Assembly: GCA_039679855.1 (NCBI GenBank)
Contig: JBDKUE010000077.1
Span: 1-29,368, forward strand
Length of the DNA: 29,368 bases
Direction: 5' to 3'
Origin: UBA5314 sp039679855
GTDB lineage: Bacteria; Bacillota; Syntrophomonadia; Syntrophomonadales; Syntrophomonadaceae
Below the pieces are notes generated by a model. It worked only from the letters and a program-made list of their open reading frames with translations, was not told the origin of the DNA and searched no databases. Both the position numbers and the translations under genes were made by a program. Below, piece by piece: positions 17,365-24,480 of this stretch. Each line of letters starts with the position of its first letter. Within the stretch, counting starts at the first letter, position 1.

Positions 17365-18279
17365 ATGAATACTCAAAACGCTGACACTTTATTGGATAAG
17401 CCGAAGAAATACAAGAACCTTTTACGCCGGCGTACCAGCAAGTTAACCAGCGCTATTCACGATTTTATATGGTTGGATGACATAAATGAATTGATTAAAA
17501 GCTATTGCATTTATATGCAGCGTTCGGGCAAAAGTCAAAACACCATCAAAAGCTACTGCCAGGCGGTGCGGCTTTTTGTACGCTTTATCGCCGGCAGCCG
17601 AGGAGAGTACAAACCCCTGCGGTTTTTCAACCCCGTTGACTTGCTTCTGTTCCAGATTTATATGAAAAATGAGCGTGGCTGCCGGGAAAATACCATTCGA
17701 ACCCGGATGGTGGCTCTGGCTTCATATTCGGATTATCTGGTTGCAACCGGACTCCTGGCAGACAATCCGGTGAAAACCCTGCGTCAAATTATGAAGACCG
17801 GGGCCGGCAAAACCGTTTATAGAGACGAGGACCACCTACGACTTACCCGGCGCCTGCAAAAACAGCGCTTTACACCCAGGCTGCTCCGCAATCTGCTCAT
17901 AACTGAACTGATCCTCAGTGCCGGGTTGAACGCGGCGGAAATCAGCAGGCTTAATATGGGGGATGTGCTCTGGAGAGGGGACCATCCCAGCGCGTTGGTA
18001 GTGTGGAGTGGGAGAAAGCCCCGCCTGATACTCGTAAGGGATAAATTCCTGCGTCAATTGTTGGATTTGTACCTGGTTATCAGAAAGCTGCAGACCGGCT
18101 CCCGGCTGATAAAAGGCCGGTCAGGCGAAGAACGGGGATTCTGCGCCTCAAGCATTAGCCGCATGTTCAAGGCCCAATGGAAAAAGGCCGAACTGGGCGA
18201 GTGTAAGGTTCCCTACTGTAATCAACCTGCTTCTGCAGCCACGTGGATCCCGATAGACCTATCAGATGTCGCCGCATAG
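17365..18279 (+). pseudogene. Decayed tyrosine recombinase (XerC/D- or integrase-like)
   Basis: 304 residues. The N-terminal SAM-like DNA-binding domain is recognisable (SYCIYMQRSGKSQNTIKSY and the following helices, about 45-145). The catalytic domain starts, but its key residues are lost. In AGLNAAEISRLNMGDV the box I Arg is Asn. The last residues PIDLSDVAA look like a PHDLRHVAA box II in which His, Arg and His have changed to Ile, Ser and Asp. A stop codon then removes the region that should hold the Tyr nucleophile. No other frame downstream restores it. Its place 218 bp after guaA fits the integrase of an old island. It may still bind DNA but should not recombine. Confidence 0.72.
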
Positions 18280-18303
18280 GTATTCATGCGTCAAGGTAAG
18301 ATG

Positions 18304-18350
18304 AAGCTTGAAAAACTTATGATACGCACCTTCCCTGGTCAAGCTTTTAT
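18304..18350 (+). terminator. Weak hairpin after the recombinase, possible terminator
   Basis: aagcttg (18304-18310) pairs with caagctt (18340-18346), followed by a short T-rich tttata. The loop is 29 nt, so stability is low. The remaining sequence up to 18484 shows only an AT-rich promoter region for the next module. Confidence 0.3.
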
Positions 18351-18445
18351 ACTTAATTACCTATATTGATTGTGCCCATCAGAATAGAAACTTGAGATAA
18401 GACGATAATATTGCCAACCTATACTTATCTGTGTTATTTTAGGCA

Positions 18446-18451
18446 TATAAT
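18446..18451 (+). promoter_or_regulatory. -10 box of Phd-ParE module
   Basis: A perfect TATAAT 42 bp before the antitoxin start. No convincing -35 hexamer at normal spacing. Modules of this type are usually repressed by their own antitoxin at a palindrome near the promoter; I could not single one out here. Confidence 0.45.
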
Positions 18452-18493
18452 AAGGGCATAATTCTGTCTTGATATTGCAAAGGAGTGACGGTA

Positions 18494-18769
18494 TTGATAA
18501 TCAAACCTACCACAGCCTTGAGGACCGAGCTTGGTGAAATAACCAGAATATGCAAGGAAAAATCTGAACCTGTTTATTTAACCAAAAATGGTGAAGGCGA
18601 ACTGGTCATAATGAGCATAAAAGCCTTTGAACAGCGCGAAGCAATGCTGAATTTGAAAGCCAAATTATTGGAGGCTGAACAACAGCGTCTGAGCGGGGCT
18701 CCAACCCATACAACAGATGATGTGCGTGAACATTTCCGAGGGCTTTACCGTGGGCAAATACAAGATTAA
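18494..18769 (+). CDS. Antitoxin, Phd/YefM family
   Basis: 91 residues. The N-terminal Phd/YefM DNA-binding and dimerization fold is clear: MIIKPTTALRTELGEITRIC, then EPVYLTKNGEGELVIMSIKAFEQRE, followed by a helical segment rich in Leu and Glu and a flexible C-terminus that would wrap the toxin. TTG 18494 is chosen because aaaggag lies 8 bp before it and the product then begins like other YefM proteins; GTG 18485 sits on the binding site itself. It overlaps the toxin gene by 20 bp, which keeps antitoxin production ahead of toxin. The antitoxin normally represses the promoter together with the toxin. Confidence 0.9.
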   Translation: MIIKPTTALRTELGEITRICKEKSEPVYLTKNGEGELVIMSIKAFEQREAMLNLKAKLLEAEQQRLSGAPTHTTDDVREHFRGLYRGQIQD

Positions 18770-19055
18770 GATATTACAGATCGCCCGCGACGACATTGAG
18801 GAGCTGTATCTCTACATTTTAGCTGACAATGCCAGGGCTGCCCTGGCAACTGCGGAGAAGATTCTTGATAAAATCGACACCCTGGCGGAGTTTCCTCTTA
18901 TCGGTAAGATCATACCGGAAAAGGATTTGGCCAAACAGGAATTTCGCATGCTTACCATCGACAGCGATATAGTATTTTATAACGTCATTGGCGATGAAGT
19001 GGTAATATACCGAGTGCTTCATGGCGGCCGGGATTACCGCGACTTGTTAAAATAG
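18750..19055 (+). CDS. Toxin, RelE/ParE superfamily
   Basis: 101 residues. ParE-like fold: basic start MGKYKIKILQIARDDIEELYLYI, two helices, AEFPLIGKIIPEK, the central strand FRMLTIDSDIVFYNV, and the C-terminal strand VVIYRVLHGGRDYRDLL, whose Arg-Asp-Tyr ending is typical of ParE/RelE toxins. ParE members poison DNA gyrase, RelE members cut mRNA on the ribosome; which applies here is not clear, though ParE looks closer. GTG 18750 has gaggg 7 bp before it; an in-frame ATG at 18717 inside the antitoxin lacks a binding site. Coupled to the upstream antitoxin. Confidence 0.87.
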   Translation: MGKYKIKILQIARDDIEELYLYILADNARAALATAEKILDKIDTLAEFPLIGKIIPEKDLAKQEFRMLTIDSDIVFYNVIGDEVVIYRVLHGGRDYRDLLK

Positions 19056-19110
19056 GCATTATGATAAATCATTATTAACAATCTCTTGGTATAAAGCGTA
19101 AATGGGAAAA

Positions 19111-19139
19111 TTGAAATTGATACATCTATGTGTTACCAT
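19111..19139 (+). promoter_or_regulatory. Candidate promoter of antisense RNA against the holin-like toxin
   Basis: TTGAAA (19111-19116), 17 bp, TACCAT (19134-19139) on the plus strand. Transcription would start near 19146 and run into the 3' end of the minus-strand toxin message, giving an RNA fully complementary to its terminator and tail. This is the arrangement expected of a type I antitoxin RNA. Sequence match is moderate and no end was mapped. Confidence 0.35.
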
Positions 19140-19142
19140 AAA

Positions 19143-19182
19143 AAAACAAAAGGAGTTGCCGCTTTTGGTACGGCGGTTAGTC
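19143..19182 (-). terminator. 3' arm and terminator of holin-like toxin mRNA
   Basis: On the minus strand, a gccg/cggc hairpin and ggcaactcc are followed by ttttgtttttt (plus 19151-19141). The same segment (plus 19152-19164 and 19172-19182) is complementary to the 5' end of the same message at 19330-19353, so it has two possible partners. Confidence 0.6.
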
Positions 19183-19195
19183 CTTAAAGTCGCTA

Positions 19196-19218
19196 GACCG
19201 CCTTACTTAAAGGCGGTC
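19196..19218 (-). repeat. Hairpin just downstream of the toxin stop codon
   Basis: gaccgcctt (19196-19204) and aaggcggtc (19210-19218) form a perfect 9-bp stem with a 5-nt loop. A gaccgcc/ggcggtc hairpin after the stop codon is, from memory, typical of Firmicutes holin-like toxin loci. Confidence 0.75.
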
Positions 19219-19221
19219 ACG

Positions 19222-19302
19222 TTATTTTCTGAGTATGATACACAGAGAAACAACCCCTACGATTACCAGGCAGAATTGAAAAAGCTCGCTGTATGTAATC
19301 AT
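19222..19302 (-). CDS. Holin-like mini-toxin (Hol-Tox family, probable type I toxin)
   Basis: 26-residue peptide starting MITYSELFQF, then an uninterrupted hydrophobic helix (CLVIVGVVSLCIIL) and ending RK. One membrane helix with a short start of the M-x-T/V-Y-E type and a basic end is the form of the putative holin-like toxin family (PF16935), which acts on the cell's own membrane. The ATG at 19302 has ggaggt 7 bp before it on the minus strand; an ATG at 19308 is too close to that site. The promoter (19365-19392), ribosome binding site, stop hairpin and terminator are all in order within about 210 bp. Too short for normal gene callers. A different small membrane peptide cannot be excluded. 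Confidence 0.7.
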   Translation of the reverse strand: MITYSELFQFCLVIVGVVSLCIILRK

Positions 19303-19329
19303 AGGCATCACCTCCCCCGAAAGGAAAGT

Positions 19330-19353
19330 GACCAACCGCCAAGCGGCAACTCC
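19330..19353 (-). promoter_or_regulatory. 5' UTR arm complementary to the toxin mRNA 3' end
   Basis: On the minus strand the message would begin near 19358 and read ggagttgccgctt, then ggcggttggtc. The first block pairs perfectly over 13 bp with 19152-19164; the second pairs over 11 bp, with one G-U, with 19172-19182. End-to-end pairing of a toxin mRNA is a known way to keep it untranslated until processed (as in hok and aapA). Confidence 0.7.
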
Positions 19354-19364
19354 AACCCAATTTT

Positions 19365-19392
19365 ATCATATTATTCCATATTAATTTCGCAA
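19365..19392 (-). promoter_or_regulatory. Promoter of holin-like toxin gene
   Basis: Minus strand: TTGCGA (19392-19387), 16 bp, TATGAT (19370-19365). The start point would be near 19358, placing the complementary arm at the very 5' end of the message. Confidence 0.6.
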
Positions 19393-19456
19393 TTCGATCT
19401 CATAACCTGACGGCAATCAAATATTTTACAAATGTGACTGTATAAACCATAAAGCG

Positions 19457-19480
19457 ACATTATTCTTCGGAGGAGAATGT
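19457..19480 (+). promoter_or_regulatory. Hairpin in cas3 upstream leader
   Basis: acattattct pairs with aggagaatgt around a tcgg tetraloop, with one A-G mismatch and one G-T pair. It may open or hide the first ribosome binding site of the leader. Confidence 0.45.
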
Positions 19481-19495
19481 TGGTAAAGAGGTGAA

Positions 19496-19531
19496 ATGAT
19501 AAACATATTTAAGTTAATCCAGGGAGGATAA
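19496..19531 (+). CDS. Leader mini-ORF A (11 codons) upstream of cas3
   Basis: ATG with gaggtg immediately before it; product MINIFKLIQGG. Two of the first three codons after ATG are the rare Ile codon ATA. Ends 4 bp before mini-ORF B, and its last codons are that ORF's ribosome binding site. Whether it is translated is unknown. Confidence 0.35.
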   Translation: MINIFKLIQGG

Positions 19532-19535
19532 CGCG

Positions 19536-19589
19536 ATGATATATAATGCCCGTTTGAGTTTTGGCTTAACGGGTGTTTTTATGTTATAG
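19536..19589 (+). CDS. Leader mini-ORF B (17 codons) spanning a terminator-like hairpin
   Basis: ATG with ggagga 7 bp before it, a very strong site; product begins MIYNARLSFGL. The hairpin at 19549-19573 and its T-run lie wholly inside this ORF, so a ribosome translating it would unfold the hairpin. The stop codon overlaps the next ggaggataacg element. Confidence 0.45.
   Translation: MIYNARLSFGLTGVFML
19549..19580 (+). terminator. Terminator-like hairpin (possible attenuator) before cas3
   Basis: cccgtt (19549-19554) pairs with aacggg (19568-19573), with gag/ctt extending the stem after a bulge; the tract tgttttt follows. It lies about 115 bp before cas3 with no complete larger gene before it, so it may end upstream transcripts or attenuate the cas operon. 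Confidence 0.55.
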
Positions 19590-19598
19590 GAGGATAAC

Positions 19599-19649
19599 GT
19601 GACAGCTAATTGTCCCATTCATTGGATAGATATATTAAAAGAAAAATAA
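19599..19649 (+). CDS. Leader mini-ORF C (16 codons)
   Basis: GTG start with ggagg 5 bp before it; product MTANCPIHWIDILKEK. The sequence ggaggataacg (19589-19599) repeats that before mini-ORF B (19523-19533) exactly, 66 bp apart. It ends 46 bp before the cas3 start. Function unknown. Confidence 0.35.
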   Translation: MTANCPIHWIDILKEK

Positions 19650-19695
19650 AAAACTTTCTTTAGGTCGAAAGGAAGATGGGAAGAAGGCCCTGATT

Positions 19696-21933
19696 ATGAA
19701 AGAAAAACTCATTGCCCATGTTCGAAAGAATGACGACGGTTCATGGGCTGTCCCTCAAGATCTGATGGAGCATTTAATAAATACGGCTAAATTAGCTGAA
19801 GAAAATGCTGATAAGTTTCATTCCGCAGATTGGGGAAACGCTGCTGGTTTGGCCCATGATACAGGTAAAGGAAGGACAATTTGGCAGGAGTATCTCAAAC
19901 TGAAAAGTGGATATGACGAAGAGGCGCACCTGGAAGGTAAATCAGGTAAAATGCCGCATGCTGTCCATGGCGCCAGGCTGGTTGAAGAACTATTTGGCAA
20001 GGGTTGGGGTAGATTTCTGGCTTATTGCATTGCCGGGCATCATGCCGGCTTGCCGGATTGGTCAAGCTCAGAAGGCGAAGGGCAGGCTTCTCTTCAATTT
20101 CAAGAGACTCAAATTAAGGATTTAAAAGATATTGATCAAGAGATTGTCAAACTAATTCATTCAGCTAAACCTGGAATCCCGCCCTGGAAATTCGAAAAAG
20201 GTTTGGATGTTTCCTTGTGGATTCGGATGTTATATTCAAGTTTGGTGGATGCCGACTTTTTAGACACGGAATCATACATGGACCCTGATAAGGCTGATAG
20301 CCGGGGCGGGTATTGCTCCTTATCAGAACTCCAGGTGCGATTTAATAAATATATGAAACATTTGGATGACATTTCCGAAGACACCAGAGTAAATGAAATC
20401 AGAAGATACATTAGGGCAAAGTGTATAGATATGGCCAGTCAGGCGCAAGGGATATTTTCTCTTTCAGTGCCCACCGGGGGAGGAAAGACACTTTCCAGCC
20501 TGGCTTTTGCTTTGGAACATGCCGCAACACATGATCTCGACCGTATTATTTATGTAATTCCTTATACCAGCATCATTGAACAAAATGCTGATGTTTTCAG
20601 GGCTGCCATTGGTGACGACCAGGTTGTAGAACATCATTCCTCCCTGGCAGACGAAAACGCGACCCCAAAATCGCGGCTGGCAGCTGAAAATTGGGATGCG
20701 CCTCTTATTGTGACTACCTCTGTACAATTCTTTGAATCATTGTTTGCAGCCAAATCCAGCCGCTGCCGCAAGCTGCACAGCATTGTGAGATCGGTAGTCG
20801 TTTTGGATGAAGCTCAGTTAATGCCAGTCGAATTTCTGGGTCCGATTCTTGAAACCATGCAATTATTAGTAGACCATTACCAGGTTAGTTTTGTTATATC
20901 TACCGCCACCCAACCGGCATTTAGAGAGCGCGTCGTCGCCGGCTCCCTGTTACCCGGTTTAAAAAAAATAAAGGAGATTATGGGTGATGCAAAGGAGATT
21001 GAACAGCTTTATCAATCATTAAAACGCAATCAGGTAGAGCTTCCTGCCAATTGTTATGAGGCGTTCACCTGGGAAGAAATAGCGGCAGAGTTGAAGGAAT
21101 ATGATCGGGTTTTGTGCGTAGTATCTGACCGTAAGAGCTGTCGGGAATTACATAGTCTAATGCCCGAAGGCACGTTTCATCTTTCCGCCTTAATGTGCGG
21201 GCAGCATCGAAGTGAAATTATAGCAGCGATCAAGCAAAGACTTCAAAACAATGAATCCGTTCGGGTCATCAGTACCCAACTGGTGGAGGCTGGTGTGGAT
21301 CTGGATTTTCCCGTAGTGTTCAGAGCCCTGGCCGGTCTAGATTCGATTGCCCAGGCAGCGGGTCGGTGTAATCGAGAGGGAAAACAACCAGGACTGGGAA
21401 AAGTTGTGGTGTTTGTTGCTCCCAGAAAACCACCCCTGGGGATTCTGCGGAAAGCAGCCGAAACCACCGTCGGAATTGTTTATGGCAGTGAAGTCGATCC
21501 TATAAGCCACAGTCTATTCGAAAGATATTTCTCCGAATTATATTGGAAAGCCAATTCACTTGATGCCAAAAAGATAAAAGAATTATTAAGCCCCCAAAAC
21601 GATTCGCAGGAATTGAGCATCTATTTTCGGACCGCGGCGGATAGATTTCAGATTATAAACTCATCACTCCAGAAAACGATTCTAGTGCCCTATGGTAAAG
21701 GCGAAGAATTGATAGGTTTTTTAAAATCGATGGGGCCTGACCGCTGGTTGATGAGAAAATTACAGCGTTTTACGGTCAATATCTATAATTATGATTTTGA
21801 AGGAATGCGTAAGCGAGGTTCCCTGGAAGAAATATATAAGGGCATTTTTGCTCTAAGGTCCCATCTGGAATATTCCGATAATCCCGGTCTTTTAATTGAT
21901 ACTAGCTTTGATCCGGAGGATTTCATTTTATAG
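19696..21933 (+). CDS. cas3: Cas3 nuclease-helicase, type I-C
   Basis: Recruited by target-bound Cascade to nick and unwind foreign DNA 3' to 5'. 745 residues. The N-terminal HD nuclease has His26, the HD pair His54-Asp55 (GLAHDTGKG), His88/His91 and His115-His116 (AGHHAGLPDW). The superfamily 2 helicase has Walker A PTGGGKT (259-265), DEAQ box VVLDEAQLMP (371-374), STATQ motif III, and STQLVEAGVDLDFPVVFR with QAAGRCNREG motif VI near the C-terminal half. All catalytic residues look intact. The ATG has a purine-rich gaagaagg about 8 bp ahead. First gene of the operon; cas5c follows after 16 bp. Confidence 0.96.
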   Translation: MKEKLIAHVRKNDDGSWAVPQDLMEHLINTAKLAEENADKFHSADWGNAAGLAHDTGKGRTIWQEYLKLKSGYDEEAHLEGKSGKMPHAVHGARLVEELFGKGWGRFLAYCIAGHHAGLPDWSSSEGEGQASLQFQETQIKDLKDIDQEIVKLIHSAKPGIPPWKFEKGLDVSLWIRMLYSSLVDADFLDTESYMDPDKADSRGGYCSLSELQVRFNKYMKHLDDISEDTRVNEIRRYIRAKCIDMASQAQGIFSLSVPTGGGKTLSSLAFALEHAATHDLDRIIYVIPYTSIIEQNADVFRAAIGDDQVVEHHSSLADENATPKSRLAAENWDAPLIVTTSVQFFESLFAAKSSRCRKLHSIVRSVVVLDEAQLMPVEFLGPILETMQLLVDHYQVSFVISTATQPAFRERVVAGSLLPGLKKIKEIMGDAKEIEQLYQSLKRNQVELPANCYEAFTWEEIAAELKEYDRVLCVVSDRKSCRELHSLMPEGTFHLSALMCGQHRSEIIAAIKQRLQNNESVRVISTQLVEAGVDLDFPVVFRALAGLDSIAQAAGRCNREGKQPGLGKVVVFVAPRKPPLGILRKAAETTVGIVYGSEVDPISHSLFERYFSELYWKANSLDAKKIKELLSPQNDSQELSIYFRTAADRFQIINSSLQKTILVPYGKGEELIGFLKSMGPDRWLMRKLQRFTVNIYNYDFEGMRKRGSLEEIYKGIFALRSHLEYSDNPGLLIDTSFDPEDFIL

Positions 21934-21949
21934 AAAGGGGTTGGTGAGG

Positions 21950-22687
21950 TTGCAAAGTTGGTGCTTGGAAGTCTGGGGTGATTACGCCTGTTTTACCCGC
22001 CCGGAAATGAAAGTGGAACGGGTGAGTTATGACGTGATGACCCCATCGGCAGCAAGAGCGATTTTTGAAGCGATTCTGTGGAAACCGGCTATTCGATGGA
22101 ACGTGACCAAAATCGAAGTACTTAATCCGATCAAGTGGATCTCAGTTCGCCGCAATGAAGTCGGCAAGACAGTACCTGCTCCTACAGCGAAACAAATGGA
22201 GGGTGTATTGGGTGCGTCCATGGGGATTTTTATTGAGGATGAACGCCAACAGAGGGCGGGGCTGTTCCTGCGCGATGTAAGATATCGTATTCACGGGTTT
22301 TTTGATTTTATTCCACCGGAGAAAAGGAAGAATAACCATTCCGCCTCAGCTGAATTCTGGGCCGAAGAACGGGAGCAGGCCGAAGCACTTAGGTTGGATG
22401 AAACAGCAGCCAAATATGCAGCCATGTTTGAACGCCGGGCCAAGAAAGGGCAGTGCTTTCACAGGCCATACCTGGGATGCCGGGAATTTGCCTGTGATTT
22501 CAGGTTGATCAAAAAGCCTGATGAAGAACCGGTACGGTTGATTGAAGAAACGAGAGACCTTGGGTATATGCTTTATGATATGGATTTTGAGCAGGATTTA
22601 AACGACCCCAGACCTCAATTTTTCCGAGCCTATATCAATAACGGAATAGTCAACACTGACCGAAGGGAAGTCGAGGTGAGGGGATGA
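21950..22687 (+). CDS. cas5c: Cas5c (Cas5d), crRNA-processing subunit
   Basis: In type I-C systems this Cas5 replaces Cas6: it cuts pre-crRNA at the base of the repeat hairpin and stays bound to the 5' handle in Cascade. 245 residues. The RAMP fold shows LEVWGDYACFTRPEMKVERVSYDVMTPSAAR at the N-terminus, WKPAIRW, and LRDVRYRIHGFF, the region where family members carry catalytic Lys/His residues. The start is uncertain: TTG 21950 fits the usual distance to LEVWGDYA and lies 9 bp after agaaagggg; GTG 21944 is possible. It overlaps cas8c by 4 bp (ATGA). Confidence 0.93.
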   Translation: MQSWCLEVWGDYACFTRPEMKVERVSYDVMTPSAARAIFEAILWKPAIRWNVTKIEVLNPIKWISVRRNEVGKTVPAPTAKQMEGVLGASMGIFIEDERQQRAGLFLRDVRYRIHGFFDFIPPEKRKNNHSASAEFWAEEREQAEALRLDETAAKYAAMFERRAKKGQCFHRPYLGCREFACDFRLIKKPDEEPVRLIEETRDLGYMLYDMDFEQDLNDPRPQFFRAYINNGIVNTDRREVEVRG

Positions 22688-24429
22688 TCCTACAAGCGTT
22701 GAAAGAGTATTATGACCGCAAGGCTGCTGATCAGGATAGCGGTATTGCTCCAGAGGGCTTTGAAAAAAAGGAACTGCAGTTTTTAATTGTAATCAATGAA
22801 AAAGGCGAGTTTATTAATATTGAAGATACACGAGAAAGGATTGGCAATAAGCTGATTGCGAAAACGTTTTTACTTCCAAGGTCAGTTGGGCGAAGCGGTA
22901 GCAAGAGTTATGCAACTACCTTTTTGCTCTGGGACCATATCGGTTATCTGTTAGGCTTGCCGATTAGTGACAAGAAGTCAGCTAAACAACATGAGACATG
23001 GCTCAATTCATTAAATAACCTGCCACCTGATTTAGCGCAGGATCCTGGAGTAAATGCAGTTATTCTGTTTTATCAGAAGGGTGAAAATGATAAAGCTATC
23101 TCTTCACCACAGGTTCAGGAGTGCTTAAAGGCTCCTCAATGTAATATGTCTTTCAGACTGATAGAAGATGTCCCGATTCCCTGTCGAGATAAGGTTCAGG
23201 ATTATGTTAGAAACAACCTTAATCATAATGCATCTGAAAATGGAGAGAAGGATGATGCCGAAAAAAGCCCTATAAAGGGAATGTGTATGATAACCGGGGA
23301 AAACGGTATTATTGCACGCACTCATAGTAGGACTCCAATTGATAAAGACACCAAATGTTTAGTTGGTTTTCAGAGGAATTCTGGATATGATTCATACGGG
23401 AAGGAACAGGGGTATAACGCACCAATTATTAAATCAACTGAATTTGCCTATGTTACCGCCTTGAATACACTTCTAAAATCCGGAACTCAGCGTATGCAAA
23501 TCGGCGATGCATCCACGGTTTTCTGGTCAGAAAAAAGATCATCATTTGAATCCGATTTTTCCTTCTTTTTTAAAGAACCTGAAAAAGATAATACCGATGG
23601 TGGCACCCAGAAAGTCAAAGCATTATATGAGTCGTTAAACAGCGGAACTTATATCAAGGATGAAGGGGATACCCACTTCTATATTCTCGGCCTTTCTCCC
23701 AATTCCGCACGTATATCTGTCCGTTTCTGGCAGGCAGGAACAATCTCTGATTTTGCTGTACGGATCAAACAATACTTTGATGACTTTGCTATTATCAAGC
23801 CACCTAAAGAGCGTGAATATTATTCGATTTTTCAGATTTTAAGAAGTATTTCAACCTTGGATAAAAGCGAGAATATTCCGCCAAACCTGGCCGGCGATTT
23901 TATGCGCTCGATTTTGAATGGAACACCTTTTCCGGCTACTTTACTCCAAGCCTGTCTGCGCCGCATTCGCAGTGATAGCGAATATAGAGTAAAGCCCGTG
24001 AGAGCCGCTTTATTGAAAGCTTATTTGAACCGTTATTACAGCTTTCATCCGAGCGAATACCATAAGGAGGTTACTATGCAACTGGATATAACACAACCAT
24101 CTGTAGGTTATCAGTTGGGAAGATTATTTTCTGCGTTGGAAAAAATTCAGGAAGAAGCCAACCCAGGTATCAATGCTACTATAACAGAACGCTTTTATGG
24201 TGCTGCTTGTGCCACGCCGGTTACCGTATTTACTAATTTACTTCGCCTTAAAAACCACCATCTTGCCAAGCTGGAAAATAGGGGCCGGGTGATTTATTTT
24301 GAACGCCTACTGGGCGAGATAATAGGCAATTTGACTGATTTCCCGCCTCACCTGGATTTGCATGAGCAGGGGAGATTCGCGATTGGATACTATCATCAAA
24401 GGCAGGCTTTTTATGAACCTAAAAACTGA
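22684..24429 (+). CDS. cas8c: Cas8c (Csd1), large Cascade subunit
   Basis: Large subunit of type I-C Cascade, responsible for PAM recognition and Cas3 recruitment. 581 residues, normal length. The N-terminus MILQALKEYYDRK is typical of Csd1. The middle holds the conserved GENGIIARTHSRTPIDK and SEKRSSFESDF segments, and the C-terminal 117 residues are an alpha-helical small-subunit domain. That part is also made separately from an internal start at 24076 (see Cas11c). ATGA overlap with cas5c and gaggtgag before the ATG imply coupled translation. Confidence 0.95.
   Translation: MILQALKEYYDRKAADQDSGIAPEGFEKKELQFLIVINEKGEFINIEDTRERIGNKLIAKTFLLPRSVGRSGSKSYATTFLLWDHIGYLLGLPISDKKSAKQHETWLNSLNNLPPDLAQDPGVNAVILFYQKGENDKAISSPQVQECLKAPQCNMSFRLIEDVPIPCRDKVQDYVRNNLNHNASENGEKDDAEKSPIKGMCMITGENGIIARTHSRTPIDKDTKCLVGFQRNSGYDSYGKEQGYNAPIIKSTEFAYVTALNTLLKSGTQRMQIGDASTVFWSEKRSSFESDFSFFFKEPEKDNTDGGTQKVKALYESLNSGTYIKDEGDTHFYILGLSPNSARISVRFWQAGTISDFAVRIKQYFDDFAIIKPPKEREYYSIFQILRSISTLDKSENIPPNLAGDFMRSILNGTPFPATLLQACLRRIRSDSEYRVKPVRAALLKAYLNRYYSFHPSEYHKEVTMQLDITQPSVGYQLGRLFSALEKIQEEANPGINATITERFYGAACATPVTVFTNLLRLKNHHLAKLENRGRVIYFERLLGEIIGNLTDFPPHLDLHEQGRFAIGYYHQRQAFYEPKN
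24076..24429 (+). CDS. cas11c: Cas11c, small Cascade subunit from an internal start in cas8c
   Basis: The sequence aaggagg (24064-24070) lies 5 bp before an in-frame ATG in cas8c, an excellent ribosome binding site in the middle of a gene. The product is 117 residues, starting MQLDITQPSVGYQLGRLFSAL, with a following helix LEKIQEEANPGINATITERF and HHLAKLE further on, matching separately made Cas11c subunits known from other I-C systems. Two copies usually form the belly of Cascade and stabilise DNA binding. The same residues also form the Cas8c C-terminus. Confidence 0.88.
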   Translation: MQLDITQPSVGYQLGRLFSALEKIQEEANPGINATITERFYGAACATPVTVFTNLLRLKNHHLAKLENRGRVIYFERLLGEIIGNLTDFPPHLDLHEQGRFAIGYYHQRQAFYEPKN

Positions 24430-24480
24430 TTTTAAATATTATTAGAATTTATATTTATAAAGAGAGGATGTAATGCGCAG

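Noticed and set aside
17120..18060. gagtgggag in the recombinase gene as a second copy of the guaA 3' end (att site)
   Set aside because: Only nine bases match, inside a coding region, and the position makes no sense for an island boundary.
19100..19120. aattgaaattg resembling the 3' end of the CRISPR repeat, as a possible degenerate repeat of a CreA-like RNA
   Set aside because: Only about seven bases match and the stem part of the repeat is missing; it is better explained as a -35 region.
19102..19410. 102-codon plus-strand frame across the holin-like toxin locus
   Set aside because: It runs through the terminator, hairpin and antisense of the toxin gene, has no good binding site and no protein-like composition.
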